Source of the DNA: Oscillospiraceae bacterium
GTDB lineage: Bacteria; Bacillota; Clostridia; Oscillospirales; Oscillospiraceae
Length of the DNA stretch: 64,000 nucleotides
Direction: 5' to 3'
Assembly (NCBI GenBank): GCA_017412765.1
Contig: JAFPWN010000047.1
Coordinates: forward strand, 62,001-126,000
Position numbers and translations under genes: made by a program. Of the stretch, positions 43,356 through 51,826 are shown in pieces. Position 1 is the stretch's first letter; each line of letters begins with the position of its first letter. The notes under the pieces were generated by a model. The model saw nothing but the letters and a program-made list of their open reading frames with translations. It was not told the DNA's origin and did no database searches.

Positions 43356-43901
43356 TTAAAACCAGAATGTCGGGATAAAGAACGTCCACGGCGCGGTGAT
43401 AAGCGCGAGAGAGCGGGCGATCCTGTCTGCTTCACGAAACGTCAATCCCTTTGCGCCGCTCAGCACGCGTTCGTCCAGAAGGTAAATGATTATACCGGCG
43501 AGCGCAACGGCGATGAGCACGACGAGAAAGCTCAGCGGAGAACGGAAAGCGTTGTACATAATGCCGTTGCCGGAGTCACCGAGAAACCGCCCGAACGGCG
43601 TGTTGCTCGAGTATGCGATAGAGAGCAGCGCCGAGACGAGCGTCATGAACACAACGCCGACAAAATCAGCGAAAAAGCCGATAAGCCATATTTTCCACCA
43701 TACCTGCCGGTAGACCTCTTTCCTCCGCGCGACGCCGCGCTTTTTCATAGAAAGCGTAAGCACCGCCGTGTCAAACGCCCAATCGACGAACGCGACGAGC
43801 GCTATAAGACCGATGCCGGTAAGCGGAGAGAAGAATACTCCGACAGCCGGCAGAAGCCACCAGGGAAAGATGACGTTATATAGTCTGACGTCCTTTTTCA
43901 T
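43356..43901 (-). CDS. Unknown four-helix membrane protein with APWTF-x2-PT C-terminus
   Basis: A 181-residue protein with about four membrane helices, a basic loop (LSMKKRGVARRKEVYRQ), WWKIW, and the C-terminal end ITAPWTFFIPTFWF that is shared with the next gene. The aromatic ends are expected at a membrane surface. ATG follows AAAGGAGCTG. It is 59 bp downstream of the xylulokinase-like gene, with no terminator seen in between, so it should be co-transcribed. Function is unknown; the conserved motif shared by the pair is the main lead. Confidence 0.75.
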   Translation of the reverse strand: MKKDVRLYNVIFPWWLLPAVGVFFSPLTGIGLIALVAFVDWAFDTAVLTLSMKKRGVARRKEVYRQVWWKIWLIGFFADFVGVVFMTLVSALLSIAYSSNTPFGRFLGDSGNGIMYNAFRSPLSFLVVLIAVALAGIIIYLLDERVLSGAKGLTFREADRIARSLALITAPWTFFIPTFWF

Positions 43902-43960
43902 CCGCGTTCAGCTCCTTTCGGGGTTATTCTACCACATCGGGAGCAAAATAGGAAGAGCGG

Positions 43961-45433
43961 TTATTTAATATCTTTGTAAAGACCCTTTACGGCGGGGTAG
44001 ATCATGCTGAATTTTCGGTACTGGGCCTCGTATTTCGCGGTAAGCTCATCGTCCGGCGCTTCGGTATAGGTCACGCTGACGAGCTTTTCCGCCGCCTCGC
44101 GGACGGAAGAGAACTCTCCGCAGCCGACGAGAGCGAGCATGGCGCCGCCCATACCGGGACCCTGCTCGGTCTTTGGAATATCGAGCGGGATACCGAGCAC
44201 GTTCGCCATGATTTTGCGCCAGACGGGACTTTTTGCGCCGCCGCCGCAGATCTTGGAGCGCTTTATGTCAAAGCCGATGCTTTTTGCGACCTCAAAAGAG
44301 TCGCGTATCGCAAAAGCGACGCCCTCGAGCACGGACTGCACCATATCGGAGCGGGAGGTATCAAGGCTCAGACCGACGAAGGTGCCGCGCACGTCCGTGT
44401 CGTTTATCGGGCTGCGCTCACCCATGAGGTAGGGGAGGAAGAACACTCGGTTATCTCCGAGCCTTTCCATCATGCCGGTCTGCTCCGCGGCAAAATCCGA
44501 TGTGCCGAGGATCTCCTCACAGAACCACTTGTTGCAGCTCGCGGCGGAGAGCATACAGCCCATGAGGTGATAGCGCCCGTCGGCGTGGCAGAAGGAGTGG
44601 AGCGCGTTCATCGGATCGACGCCGAACTTGTCGCCGGATATAAAGATAGTGCCGCTTGTGCCGAGGGAGATATTGCACTCTCCGTCTCCGACCGTACCCG
44701 TGCCGACAGCCGCCGCGGCGTTGTCTCCCGCTCCGGCGACGACCTTTACGGAGTCTGAGAGTCCGAGAAGCCGCGCAATCTCGGGCTTCACCGTTCCAAT
44801 CACCTCGTAGCTCTCATAAAGCGCGGGCATAACCGCCTCAGAGATGCCGCAGATGTCGAGCATCTCGCGGCTCCAGCGGCGATGCTGAACGTCAAGCAGG
44901 AGCATACCCGAAGCGTCGGAGCAGTCGCAGGCGTGAACTCCGGTCAGAACGTAGTTTATATAGTCCTTCGGGAGCATGATTTTTGCGATATTTTTGAAAT
45001 TCTCCGGCTCGTTATTGCGCATCCATAGAATCTTCGGCGCGGTGAAGCCGGCAAAGGCGATATTAGCCGTCAGCTCGGAGAGCTTTTCTCTGCCGATCGC
45101 GGTGTTGAGATATTCAGTCTCCCTGTCGGTGCGGCTGTCGTTCCAGAGGATCGCGGGGCGAATTATGCTGTCATTCTCGTCGAGCGCCACAAGCCCGTGC
45201 ATCTGACCGCCGACGCCGATGCCGGCGACCTCGCTGCCGTCAAAGCCCTCGAGAAGCTTTTTGATGCCGCTGAACAGCGCCCTTTTCCAGTCCTCGGGCT
45301 TCTGCTCAGACCAGCCCGGATGCGGGAAAAAGAGAGGATACTCCTCTGTGACGGCGTTCAGTATTTCTCCGTCGGCGCGAACAAGCAGAAGCTTCATTGC
45401 GCTCGTGCCGAGATCGATTCCGATAGTGACCAT
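43961..45433 (-). CDS. xylB: FGGY-family carbohydrate kinase, xylulokinase type
   Basis: A 490-residue sugar kinase. N-terminal domain: GIDLGTSAMKLLLV (phosphate loop) and GVGGQMHGLVALDEND with ILWNDSRTDRE. C-terminal domain: AGAGDNAAAAVGTG, SLGTSGTIF, and KICGGGAKSPVWRKIMANVL. The GQMHG motif is typical of xylulokinase, which phosphorylates D-xylulose for the pentose phosphate pathway. ATG 45433 follows GAGGGCAAT; longer readings lack a ribosome site. It is the first gene of the pentose operon and is divergent from the AraC regulator. Confidence 0.92.
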   Translation of the reverse strand: MVTIGIDLGTSAMKLLLVRADGEILNAVTEEYPLFFPHPGWSEQKPEDWKRALFSGIKKLLEGFDGSEVAGIGVGGQMHGLVALDENDSIIRPAILWNDSRTDRETEYLNTAIGREKLSELTANIAFAGFTAPKILWMRNNEPENFKNIAKIMLPKDYINYVLTGVHACDCSDASGMLLLDVQHRRWSREMLDICGISEAVMPALYESYEVIGTVKPEIARLLGLSDSVKVVAGAGDNAAAAVGTGTVGDGECNISLGTSGTIFISGDKFGVDPMNALHSFCHADGRYHLMGCMLSAASCNKWFCEEILGTSDFAAEQTGMMERLGDNRVFFLPYLMGERSPINDTDVRGTFVGLSLDTSRSDMVQSVLEGVAFAIRDSFEVAKSIGFDIKRSKICGGGAKSPVWRKIMANVLGIPLDIPKTEQGPGMGGAMLALVGCGEFSSVREAAEKLVSVTYTEAPDDELTAKYEAQYRKFSMIYPAVKGLYKDIK

Positions 45434-45457
45434 ATTGCCCTCCGCATTTTTTCTTTT

Positions 45458-45486
45458 ATTATATTGAACGGCGAGAAATACATCAA
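45458..45486 (-). promoter_or_regulatory. Promoter of the pentose operon
   Basis: On the minus strand TTGATG (45486-45481) and TATAAT (45463-45458) have a 17-bp spacer, 24 bp before the ATG at 45433. On the plus strand TTGCGA (45518) and TATTAT (45541), also 17 bp apart, could serve the AraC gene, but this lies very close to its ribosome site. Confidence 0.75.
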
Positions 45487-45565
45487 GTATAAATTTGCGG
45501 GAGATATAATGACAATCTTGCGATTTACCGATATATATGATATTATCCATACAGGAGGCGGTATA

Positions 45566-46486
45566 ATGAACGATGAATTTGAAACCGTGAGCTTCAGACT
45601 ATTGCGCCATGTTTCCGTTCTCTGCACGCGCATAATGCTGAGAGCCTACCACGTTCACAACGAAACGGAGCTGCTGCTTGTCGCGTCGGGAGATTGTGAT
45701 ATCAGCCTCAGAAGCAGATTTATACGCGCGAAAGCAGGGGATCTGATACTTATCGGCAGAAACGAGCCGCACGCGATAGCCTCGGAAAACGGGGCTGAAT
45801 TGATCGTAGTGCAGTTTTCACATCATTTTCTCTCGGAGTATTTTCCGGCGCTCAGAACAACAAGCTTTGTGAGCGGCAGGGCGGAGGCGGAGCTTGTGCC
45901 GATGATCCTCAGAGTCGCGGAGGACTATTTTGCCGGAGAGGACAATTTTGAACTTAAAACAGTCGGAGAGATGGCTGAGATCATATATGAGCTGTATAAG
46001 AGCGCGGAGCACACCGTTCTCAGTGAGGAGCGCCACAGAGAGAGAAAAAAGGCGGCGCAGAGGATAAGCTCTGTCGCCGCCTATGCGGAAGAGAATTTTG
46101 ACGGGAAGATCAGCCTCCGCGCACTTGCGGAGCGGGAGGGGATTACCGAAACACATCTGAGCCACTTTATAAGGGAAAACTTCGGCATGACCTTCCAGGA
46201 GTATATCGCAGCGCTGAGATTTCAGAAGGCTCTGCGTCTTATTTCCGACGAACGCCTCGGTATCTACGAGGTAGCCGTTATGAGCGGCTACTCAGACCCG
46301 AAGTATCTCACAAAGGCATTCCGCGATAAGCTCGGCGTAACGCCGGGAGAGTATGCAAGAAGTGCGAAAAAGCAGCAGATCTCCGGATCGGAAACTGTTT
46401 TTGAGCGCCGGTATGACCGAGCGGAGAGCCTGCGGCTCGTTCACTCGATGGTAAATGAAATGAAGTCAGCGGCGTCGGAGCCGTGA
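45566..46486 (+). CDS. AraC-family regulator of the pentose genes
   Basis: A 306-residue regulator from ATG 45566 behind AGGAGGCGG. The N-terminal cupin has AYHVHNETELLLVASGDCD and AGDLILIGRNEPHAI; the C-terminal DNA-binding domain has ISLRALAEREGITETHLSHFIRENFG and IYEVAVMSGYSDPKYLTKAFRDKLG, then VTPGEY. It stands between the kinase operon and the GH43 gene, both on the other strand, and is the natural candidate to bind the direct repeats at 47905-47942. Its 3' end overlaps the convergent GH43 gene by 46 bp. Confidence 0.9.
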   Translation: MNDEFETVSFRLLRHVSVLCTRIMLRAYHVHNETELLLVASGDCDISLRSRFIRAKAGDLILIGRNEPHAIASENGAELIVVQFSHHFLSEYFPALRTTSFVSGRAEAELVPMILRVAEDYFAGEDNFELKTVGEMAEIIYELYKSAEHTVLSEERHRERKKAAQRISSVAAYAEENFDGKISLRALAEREGITETHLSHFIRENFGMTFQEYIAALRFQKALRLISDERLGIYEVAVMSGYSDPKYLTKAFRDKLGVTPGEYARSAKKQQISGSETVFERRYDRAESLRLVHSMVNEMKSAASEP

Positions 46487-47853
46487 TAGATGAAGTATAG
46501 CGGCCTCACGCCTGCGGCGATCTTCAGCTTTCCGCTGCCGCCAACGTGTACGCGCGCGACTGTGCTCTCGCCGTCCGTGACCTCAAATTCACCGTGACCG
46601 CGACCGTTTACGGTTATGAGAGTTTCACTGCCGGTGAAGTCGAAGTACTTAAACCCCGCCGTCGCGCCGTCGCGCATATTCGCTATATACTGATCCCCGT
46701 CACACTCGCGGTCCTTGCCGGTCTGCGTGAAATAGGGGTGCGCCTCAAGGCGCTTTTTCGGATTCTTTCCGTCAACCCTGCCGGTTTCGTGACCCTTTGC
46801 CCAAAGGTTGCAGGCGATGCGCGCTTCGTAGATACCATGAGCCCTGAGGGGGCCGCCGTTCAGTCCGCAGGAGGTCAATTCAGCCTGCTTGAAGCCGCCG
46901 TCCGGCGTGCGCTCGAGCTTTTCGGCGCAGGCCTGACGTGCGTAGCTTGAGCGGTCAGTCTGGCGGTGGTAGAAGATGTACCAGTCGTCGCCGATATTGA
47001 GAAGTCCGCCGTGGGTGTTGCCGAGGTAGTTGTTGGCGTGGGCTTCGTCGGTGTTTCCGTTGAGATAGAGGTCACCTAAATCGACGAGCACGCCGCCGTA
47101 CTTGAAATCGCGGTCGGGGTAGTCCGACATCGCGTAGCAGAGGTCGTGGTTGTACTGCGAGGAGTAGACAAAGCAGTATTTGCCGTCCACCTTGCGGATG
47201 GAGCTTGCCTCAAAGAACGCGTGGGGGAACGCGCCCTCTCTGCCCTTAATCGGGAAGATGACCTTCGGCTCCTGCTTGATTGTGACCATATCCGGCTCAA
47301 GCTCCATTACTACGCCGCCGTCGTTGCGGAGATTGTGCCATCTTGAAGCCACGAACGGCACCTTCGTTTCAAAGCCTGAGTAGAGCCACACTCTGCCGTC
47401 ATCATCGGTGAGCACTCCCGGATCGAACGGGAACTGCTCGCCGCTCTTTTTGCCCCAGACCTTACCGTTTTTGTGATGAACCTTGCCATAGAACTCATAC
47501 TTTCCGGCGGGCGAGTCGCATACTGCCACGCCGAACTCGCCGAGGAAGTCAAAGGCGTAGTAGAGATAATATCTGCCGTCCGGTCCCTGCGTAACGTCGG
47601 GCGCGTAGAGCGAGCGGATACCTAATTTGTTGCCGGGGTCTTGTGTCTTTTTATAAATAACGCCCTCATATCTCCAGTCGGAAAGGTCATTCACCGGCGC
47701 AGACCAGCAGACGTAGTCATTGACGCAGAAGATCGGCGCGCCGAATGCGTCGTGACTGCCGTAGACGTAAACTCTGTCTCCGAAAACGTGGGGCTCGCCG
47801 TCGGGAACGTACTCCCATGAGGGAAGATATGGATTAAAGACCTGATCTTTCAT
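46441..47853 (-). CDS. Glycoside hydrolase family 43 (xylosidase/arabinofuranosidase type)
   Basis: A 470-residue protein with a five-bladed propeller GH43 domain. Catalytic residues can be placed: Asp in the opening PDGEPHVFGDRVYVYGSHD region, Asp in LYAPDVTQGPDGRYYLYY, and Glu in FFEASSIRKVDGKYCFVYSS. The C-terminal 120 residues (GFKYFDFTGSETLITVNGRG) look like a CBM6-type beta-sandwich. There is no signal peptide, so it acts on imported xylo- or arabino-oligosaccharides inside the cell. It feeds the isomerase and kinase of the neighbouring operon. ATG 47853 follows AAAAGGAGTGACGC. Confidence 0.9.
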   Translation of the reverse strand: MKDQVFNPYLPSWEYVPDGEPHVFGDRVYVYGSHDAFGAPIFCVNDYVCWSAPVNDLSDWRYEGVIYKKTQDPGNKLGIRSLYAPDVTQGPDGRYYLYYAFDFLGEFGVAVCDSPAGKYEFYGKVHHKNGKVWGKKSGEQFPFDPGVLTDDDGRVWLYSGFETKVPFVASRWHNLRNDGGVVMELEPDMVTIKQEPKVIFPIKGREGAFPHAFFEASSIRKVDGKYCFVYSSQYNHDLCYAMSDYPDRDFKYGGVLVDLGDLYLNGNTDEAHANNYLGNTHGGLLNIGDDWYIFYHRQTDRSSYARQACAEKLERTPDGGFKQAELTSCGLNGGPLRAHGIYEARIACNLWAKGHETGRVDGKNPKKRLEAHPYFTQTGKDRECDGDQYIANMRDGATAGFKYFDFTGSETLITVNGRGHGEFEVTDGESTVARVHVGGSGKLKIAAGVRPLYFIYHGSDAADFISFTIE

Positions 47854-47875
47854 TCTGCGTCACTCCTTTTCCGGA

Positions 47876-47942
47876 ATTATAACATTTCTTTTTCGATTTG
47901 TCATTTTTTTCGCGCAGATTATGCATTTTTTCGCGCAGATTA
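47876..47942 (-). promoter_or_regulatory. GH43 promoter with araI-like 17-4-17 direct repeat
   Basis: Minus-strand promoter: ATGACA (47904-47899), spacer 17 bp, TATAAT (47881-47876). Just upstream are two identical 17-bp direct repeats, 47905-47921 and 47926-47942 (each TTTTTTCGCGCAGATTA on the + strand), separated by TGCA, a period of exactly 21 bp. The nearer repeat touches the -35 box. This is the geometry of AraC-family activator sites. Confidence 0.8.
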
Positions 47943-47970
47943 GAATAAACTCGGCAAAGGAGGTGGTAGT

Positions 47971-48249
47971 GTGAGGTGCAGAGTTCAGGATCTCCGGTGC
48001 AAGGAGGTAATAAACGTCTGCGACGGCGCGCGGCTCGGCTACGTCTGCGACGTAATAATCAATACCGCGAACGGTCAGCTTTTAGCTATCGTTGTGCCGG
48101 GACCATGCAGGTTTTTTATCTTCATGCGAGAGGACGATTTTGTCATACCATGGGAGTGCATACGCAAGATCTCGGACGAGATAATACTTATCGAGGTACC
48201 GGGCGAACACCGCAGGGAGCGCCGTCCGCCGCGAAAATGGATGATATAA
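47971..48249 (+). CDS. YlmC/YmxH family PRC-barrel protein
   Basis: A 92-residue protein of the YlmC/YmxH sporulation-associated family with a PRC-barrel fold: RVQDLRCKEVINVCDGARLGYVCDVIINTANGQLLAIVVPGP, then VIPWECIRKISDEIILIEV. GTG 47971 follows AAAGGAGGTGG. The function is not established; genes of the family are expressed during sporulation in bacilli, which suggests a spore-forming ancestry here. A single-gene unit, ending at a terminator shared with the convergent lipoprotein gene. Confidence 0.88.
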   Translation: MRCRVQDLRCKEVINVCDGARLGYVCDVIINTANGQLLAIVVPGPCRFFIFMREDDFVIPWECIRKISDEIILIEVPGEHRRERRPPRKWMI

Positions 48250-48250
48250 A

Positions 48251-48281
48251 AAAGGAACGCCGACGGGCGTTCCTTTAGATT
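48251..48281. terminator. Terminator shared by the YlmC-like and lipoprotein genes
   Basis: AAAGGAACGCC (48251) pairs with GGCGTTCCTTT (48266), with a T-rich tail on the plus side and an A/T stretch on the other. Confidence 0.75.
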
Positions 48282-49745
48282 TTACTGAGTGACTTTAACG
48301 TTTGAAATAATAAAATATGTGCCGTTCTCGGTCTCTGTGAGAGATACAACATATTGTTCTCCGCTCCAGCCGTAATAGGTGAGGCGGACGATACCGGGCT
48401 CATCGCGCACGAGAGTGTCCATAACGTAGTTATTCGCGTTAGTGTCGCCGTGCATATGATAGTAGGCGTCGTACTCCTCAAGATAGGTAAAGGAGTCCAG
48501 GTTGACCTTATTCGTTTCGTCGAGAGTCTTGCCGGTGTACTTTAGAAGCGTTTCGTTCACGTCGGCGGAGGTCACCTTTGTGACGTCGGTGTAGATCTCT
48601 TCGTAGTCCGCCTTGACTCTGAACGCCTCAAGCTCCTCGGGCGAGATAAGCTCACTGCTGCCCGCGCCGTCATAGAAGAGGAAGTACAGATCCACGTCGG
48701 CAGCGTCGCCGTACTCGCTGTTTAGGAAGTGGCGGGATAGGGCGGAGCTGAAGTAGACGTTATTGAACCAGTCGAGCGAGCCGACCTCATACTTCGACGG
48801 TGGTGCAAATTCGGTTTCGACCTCGTATTCGTCGGAATCGGAGAAGTGCCACCATTCGGCGTCGTAGGGGATAAATCCGTGCGCTGTCATCACGTTCTGG
48901 AGCGTCATCGCGTTTGCGACCGCGTCCTCAAAATCGACGTCGCCGAAGTCGCGGTCAGCGAGGGCGGAGAAATCATCGAAGTCTGAGGGCATACGCATCC
49001 ACTCGCCGTCCATACCGACAAGCGTGACGTCTACGGTGTTGCCGCGGGTGTGGGAGCTGTATCCGTTTGTCGGGTCTGCTACGTAATCGGCGTCCGGCCA
49101 GACATTCCAGAGCGTCCACTGAGCGGATGCGGGACGGAAGGCGTCCCAGATCATGATCCGATAGCCGTACTCCTCAAGCTCTGCCTCGACCTCGACGAGC
49201 TTCGCAACCGTACCGTAGCGCAGATATGCGTCGTCAAAATCGTAAATGACCGTTCCGGTGAAGTTGTCCTCGGTCGCGTAGCGAAGATTGATCACCGCGT
49301 TAGGGATATATTCCGCAACGCGCACGAATTCGGCACTGTCGGGCAGGGGAGCATCAGGCTCCGTTTCAGGTTCGGGTTCCGGCTCCGGCTCGGGTTCCGG
49401 CTCCGGCTCGGGAACGTAATCAAGCTCGCGGATTGTGATCGTCACGTTCTCCGCCGGCATCATAAAAGAGCAGTAGTCGTAATCCGCGAGATAGTCGCGG
49501 CTGACGGAGATCTCCGTGTAGAACTCAAACACTCTGCCGTCGATGTGCGGGAGCTTGAAGAACACGGTTTCCGCCGGCTGATATTCATCTCGCTCCGGCA
49601 AAACGACGTTTTCGAGGTCGCCGCTAAAGCTTACCGTATAAGCCTCGGGCTCGGCGATCTCCGGCTCCGGCTGAACTGCGGGAGCGGAGGAGCAGGCTGT
49701 CAGAAGCGCCGCAAGAGCCAGAATCGCGGGTAATAATCTTTTCAA
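48282..49745 (-). CDS. VanX-like D-Ala-D-Ala dipeptidase lipoprotein
   Basis: A 487-residue lipoprotein with lipobox LTACSS (Cys18), a beta-rich N-domain, a (PE)n spacer near 112-128, then a peptidase M15D (VanX/DdpX) domain. Zinc ligands and catalytic motifs are visible: SSHTRGNTVDVTLV (His, Asp) and EWWHFS (Glu, His). The Arg of IWDAFRPASAQ matches the substrate Arg of VanX. A C-terminal 150-residue domain is unknown. Because it is exported, it would trim D-Ala-D-Ala peptides outside the cell, in wall turnover rather than the cytosolic vancomycin pathway. The start is TTG 49745 after AAAGGAGATG. Confidence 0.85.
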   Translation of the reverse strand: MKRLLPAILALAALLTACSSAPAVQPEPEIAEPEAYTVSFSGDLENVVLPERDEYQPAETVFFKLPHIDGRVFEFYTEISVSRDYLADYDYCSFMMPAENVTITIRELDYVPEPEPEPEPEPEPEPETEPDAPLPDSAEFVRVAEYIPNAVINLRYATEDNFTGTVIYDFDDAYLRYGTVAKLVEVEAELEEYGYRIMIWDAFRPASAQWTLWNVWPDADYVADPTNGYSSHTRGNTVDVTLVGMDGEWMRMPSDFDDFSALADRDFGDVDFEDAVANAMTLQNVMTAHGFIPYDAEWWHFSDSDEYEVETEFAPPSKYEVGSLDWFNNVYFSSALSRHFLNSEYGDAADVDLYFLFYDGAGSSELISPEELEAFRVKADYEEIYTDVTKVTSADVNETLLKYTGKTLDETNKVNLDSFTYLEEYDAYYHMHGDTNANNYVMDTLVRDEPGIVRLTYYGWSGEQYVVSLTETENGTYFIISNVKVTQ

Positions 49746-49823
49746 AATTTACATCTCCTTTACAAGGTAGAGCGTATTCTAACATATATGCGGCAAAAAA
49801 GCAAATAAAACCTAAAAAAGTTC

Positions 49824-49852
49824 TTGATTTTCCCGATCTCACATGCTATACT
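49824..49852 (+). promoter_or_regulatory. Promoter of rpsB-tsf
   Basis: TTGATT (49824) and TATACT (49847), spacer 17 bp, 106 bp before the rpsB ATG. Confidence 0.8.
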
Positions 49853-49858
49853 ATCAAA

Positions 49859-49922
49859 GCGCGAAAATCGCGTATTACGCACACGGAGAGGTTCTTCCTG
49901 CCGAATGGTCTTTCCGTGGAGG
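49859..49922 (+). promoter_or_regulatory. Possible structured rpsB leader
   Basis: The approximately 100-nt rpsB leader can form GCGCGAAAATCGCG near 49859 and a CACGGA ... TCCGTG closing stem at about 49881-49919 around GAGGTTCTTCCTGCCGAATGG. It may be an autoregulatory S2 binding site, as known for rpsB leaders in general; no specific family match is claimed. Confidence 0.4.
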
Positions 49923-49958
49923 TAAGAAAAACAAATCTTAAAAAGGAGAACAAAAACA

Positions 49959-50699
49959 ATGAGCGTAGTTTCCATGAAGCAGCTTCTGGAAGCCGGTGTC
50001 CACTTCGGCCACCAGACCAGACGCTGGAACCCCAAGATGGCTCCCTATATCTATATGGAGCGCAACGGCATTTATATCATCGATCTGCAGAAGACCGTCA
50101 AGAAGCTGGAGGAGGCTTATAACTTCGTCCGCGATACCGCTGCAAACGGCGGCACCATCCTCTTCGTCGGCACCAAGAAGCAGGCTCAGGAGGCCATGAA
50201 GGAAGAGGCTGAGCGCGTAGGTATGTACTACGTCAACGCCAGATGGCTCGGCGGCATGCTCACCAACTTCAAGACCATGCGTACCAGAATCGACCGTCTT
50301 AACCAGCTCAAGAAGATGCAGGAGGACGGCACCTTTGATCTTCTTCCCAAGAAGGAAGTCATCAAGCATCTCGGCGAGATGGCAAAGCTCGAGAAGTATC
50401 TCGGCGGCGTCAAGGAGATGAATAAGATCCCCTCCGCTCTCTTCATCGTTGACCCCCGCAAGGAGCGCAACGCTATCGCTGAGGCTCACAAGCTCGGTAT
50501 TCCCATCGTTGCTATCGTAGACACGAACTGCGATCCCGATGAGATCGACTATGTCATCCCCGGCAACGACGACGCTATCCGCGCCATCCGTCTTATCGCC
50601 GGCGCTATGGCTTCCGCCGTTCAGGAAGGCAAGCAGGGTGAGGACGCTGTCAGCGAGAAGGCTGAGGCTGAGGCTGAGGAAGCCGCTTCCGAGGAATAA
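49959..50699 (+). CDS. rpsB: 30S ribosomal protein S2
   Basis: A 246-residue ribosomal protein. Diagnostic segments: [55 protein letters not shown], and [20 protein letters not shown]. The tail is acidic (Ala/Glu-rich). Codon use is strongly C-biased, as expected for high expression. It is followed by tsf, the usual pair. Confidence 0.99.
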   Translation: MSVVSMKQLLEAGVHFGHQTRRWNPKMAPYIYMERNGIYIIDLQKTVKKLEEAYNFVRDTAANGGTILFVGTKKQAQEAMKEEAERVGMYYVNARWLGGMLTNFKTMRTRIDRLNQLKKMQEDGTFDLLPKKEVIKHLGEMAKLEKYLGGVKEMNKIPSALFIVDPRKERNAIAEAHKLGIPIVAIVDTNCDPDEIDYVIPGNDDAIRAIRLIAGAMASAVQEGKQGEDAVSEKAEAEAEEAASEE

Positions 50700-50709
50700 G
50701 GATTCTATA

Positions 50710-50734
50710 GGGCGGACAAAGCTATTGCCCGCCC
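50710..50734 (+). terminator. Weak hairpin between rpsB and tsf
   Basis: GGGCGG (50710) pairs with CCGCCC (50729) and is followed by TTATCTCGTTTATAAT. It may be a partial attenuator or mark an internal promoter for tsf; the evidence is thin. Confidence 0.4.
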
Positions 50735-50778
50735 TTATCTCGTTTATAATCTAAATAATACTAAAGGAGTAATGAACT

Positions 50779-51690
50779 ATGGCTTTTACTGCCGCAGACG
50801 TTAAGAATCTTCGTGAAATGACCGGCGTCGGCATGATGGAGTGCAAAAAGGCTCTTACCGAGGCTGACGGAAATATCGACAAGGCTGTTGAGTGGCTCCG
50901 CGAGAAGGGCCTCGCCACCGCTCAGAAGAAGGCCGGCCGCATTGCCGCTGAGGGCGTTGCGTTTGCTACTGTAGTTGACGGCGTCGGCGTCGCCGTTGAG
51001 GTCAATGCCGAGTCCGACTTCGTTGCCAAGAACGAGCTCTTCAATGAGTACGTCAAGGGCGTAGCCGCCGTAATCGCCAAGGAGAACCCCGCTGACGTCG
51101 AGGATCTCTATACTAAGCCCTACGGCAACGGCAAGACCGTCAAAGAGGAGCAGAATGACAAGGTGCTCGTTATCGGCGAGAACATCAACGTCCGCCGCTT
51201 CCAGCGCTTCCCCGAGGGCGTTTCCGTTCCTTACGTCCACATGGGCGGCAAGATCGGCGTCATCGTAAACCTCAAGACCGACCTCGCTGCCGACAAGGTC
51301 AACGAGATGGGCAAGGACGTCGCAATGCAGATCGCCGCGCTCAATCCCCGCTTCTGGGATAAGAGCCAGGTTTCCGACGACGTTATCGAGGAAGAGAAGA
51401 AGATCATGATGGCTCAGATGGCAGAGGATCCCAAGATGGCGAACAAGCCTGAGAAGGTCCGCGAGAACATCGTAATGGGCAAGCTCGGCAAGTTCTATGC
51501 TGAGAACTGCCTCCTTCAGCAGGAGTTCGTTAAGGACAACACCCTCACCGTTGAAAAGTATATAGCTTCCACCGCCAAGGCTCTCGGCGGCAGCATCGAG
51601 TTTGCCGGTGCAGTCCGCTTCGAGAAGGGCGAGGGCATTGAGAAGCGCGTTGACGATCTCGCTGCCGAGGTCGCCAAGATGGTGAAATAA
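50779..51690 (+). CDS. tsf: Elongation factor Ts
   Basis: A 303-residue guanine-nucleotide exchange factor for EF-Tu. N-terminal UBA-like domain FTAADVKNLREMTGVGMMECKKALTEADGNIDKAVEWLREKG, then the EF-Ts core with VEVNAESDFVAKNELF. All features are standard. It is transcribed with rpsB and ended by a good terminator. Confidence 0.99.
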   Translation: MAFTAADVKNLREMTGVGMMECKKALTEADGNIDKAVEWLREKGLATAQKKAGRIAAEGVAFATVVDGVGVAVEVNAESDFVAKNELFNEYVKGVAAVIAKENPADVEDLYTKPYGNGKTVKEEQNDKVLVIGENINVRRFQRFPEGVSVPYVHMGGKIGVIVNLKTDLAADKVNEMGKDVAMQIAALNPRFWDKSQVSDDVIEEEKKIMMAQMAEDPKMANKPEKVRENIVMGKLGKFYAENCLLQQEFVKDNTLTVEKYIASTAKALGGSIEFAGAVRFEKGEGIEKRVDDLAAEVAKMVK

Positions 51691-51708
51691 TTTGATAAAA
51701 TAACGATT

Positions 51709-51747
51709 AAATCCACTGTTCTCAACTGAACAGTGGATTTTTTTGTG
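51709..51747 (+). terminator. Terminator after tsf
   Basis: AAATCCACTGTTC (51709) pairs with GAACAGTGGATTT (51728), loop TCAACT, followed by a run of T. Confidence 0.9.
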
Positions 51748-51767
51748 TTCTATTAATTCCGCAGCCC

Positions 51768-51795
51768 TTGCCAAACGATGACTTTATGGTATAAT
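51768..51795 (+). promoter_or_regulatory. Promoter of the DegV gene
   Basis: TTGCCA (51768) and TATAAT (51790), spacer 16 bp, 31 bp before ATG 51827. Confidence 0.7.
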
Positions 51796-51826
51796 TACTT
51801 AAACTTAAAATAGTAGGTGCAAATAA

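Noticed and set aside
45487-45565. A second AraC operator like that at 47905 before the pentose kinase operon
   Set aside because: Only weak similarity (TTTGCGGGAGATATA) and no clear 21-bp direct repeat could be found by eye.
49365-49420. PEPEPE-coding repeat in the VanX-like gene as a mobile or CRISPR-like repeat
   Set aside because: It is a simple in-frame codon repeat for a proline/glutamate spacer between two protein domains.
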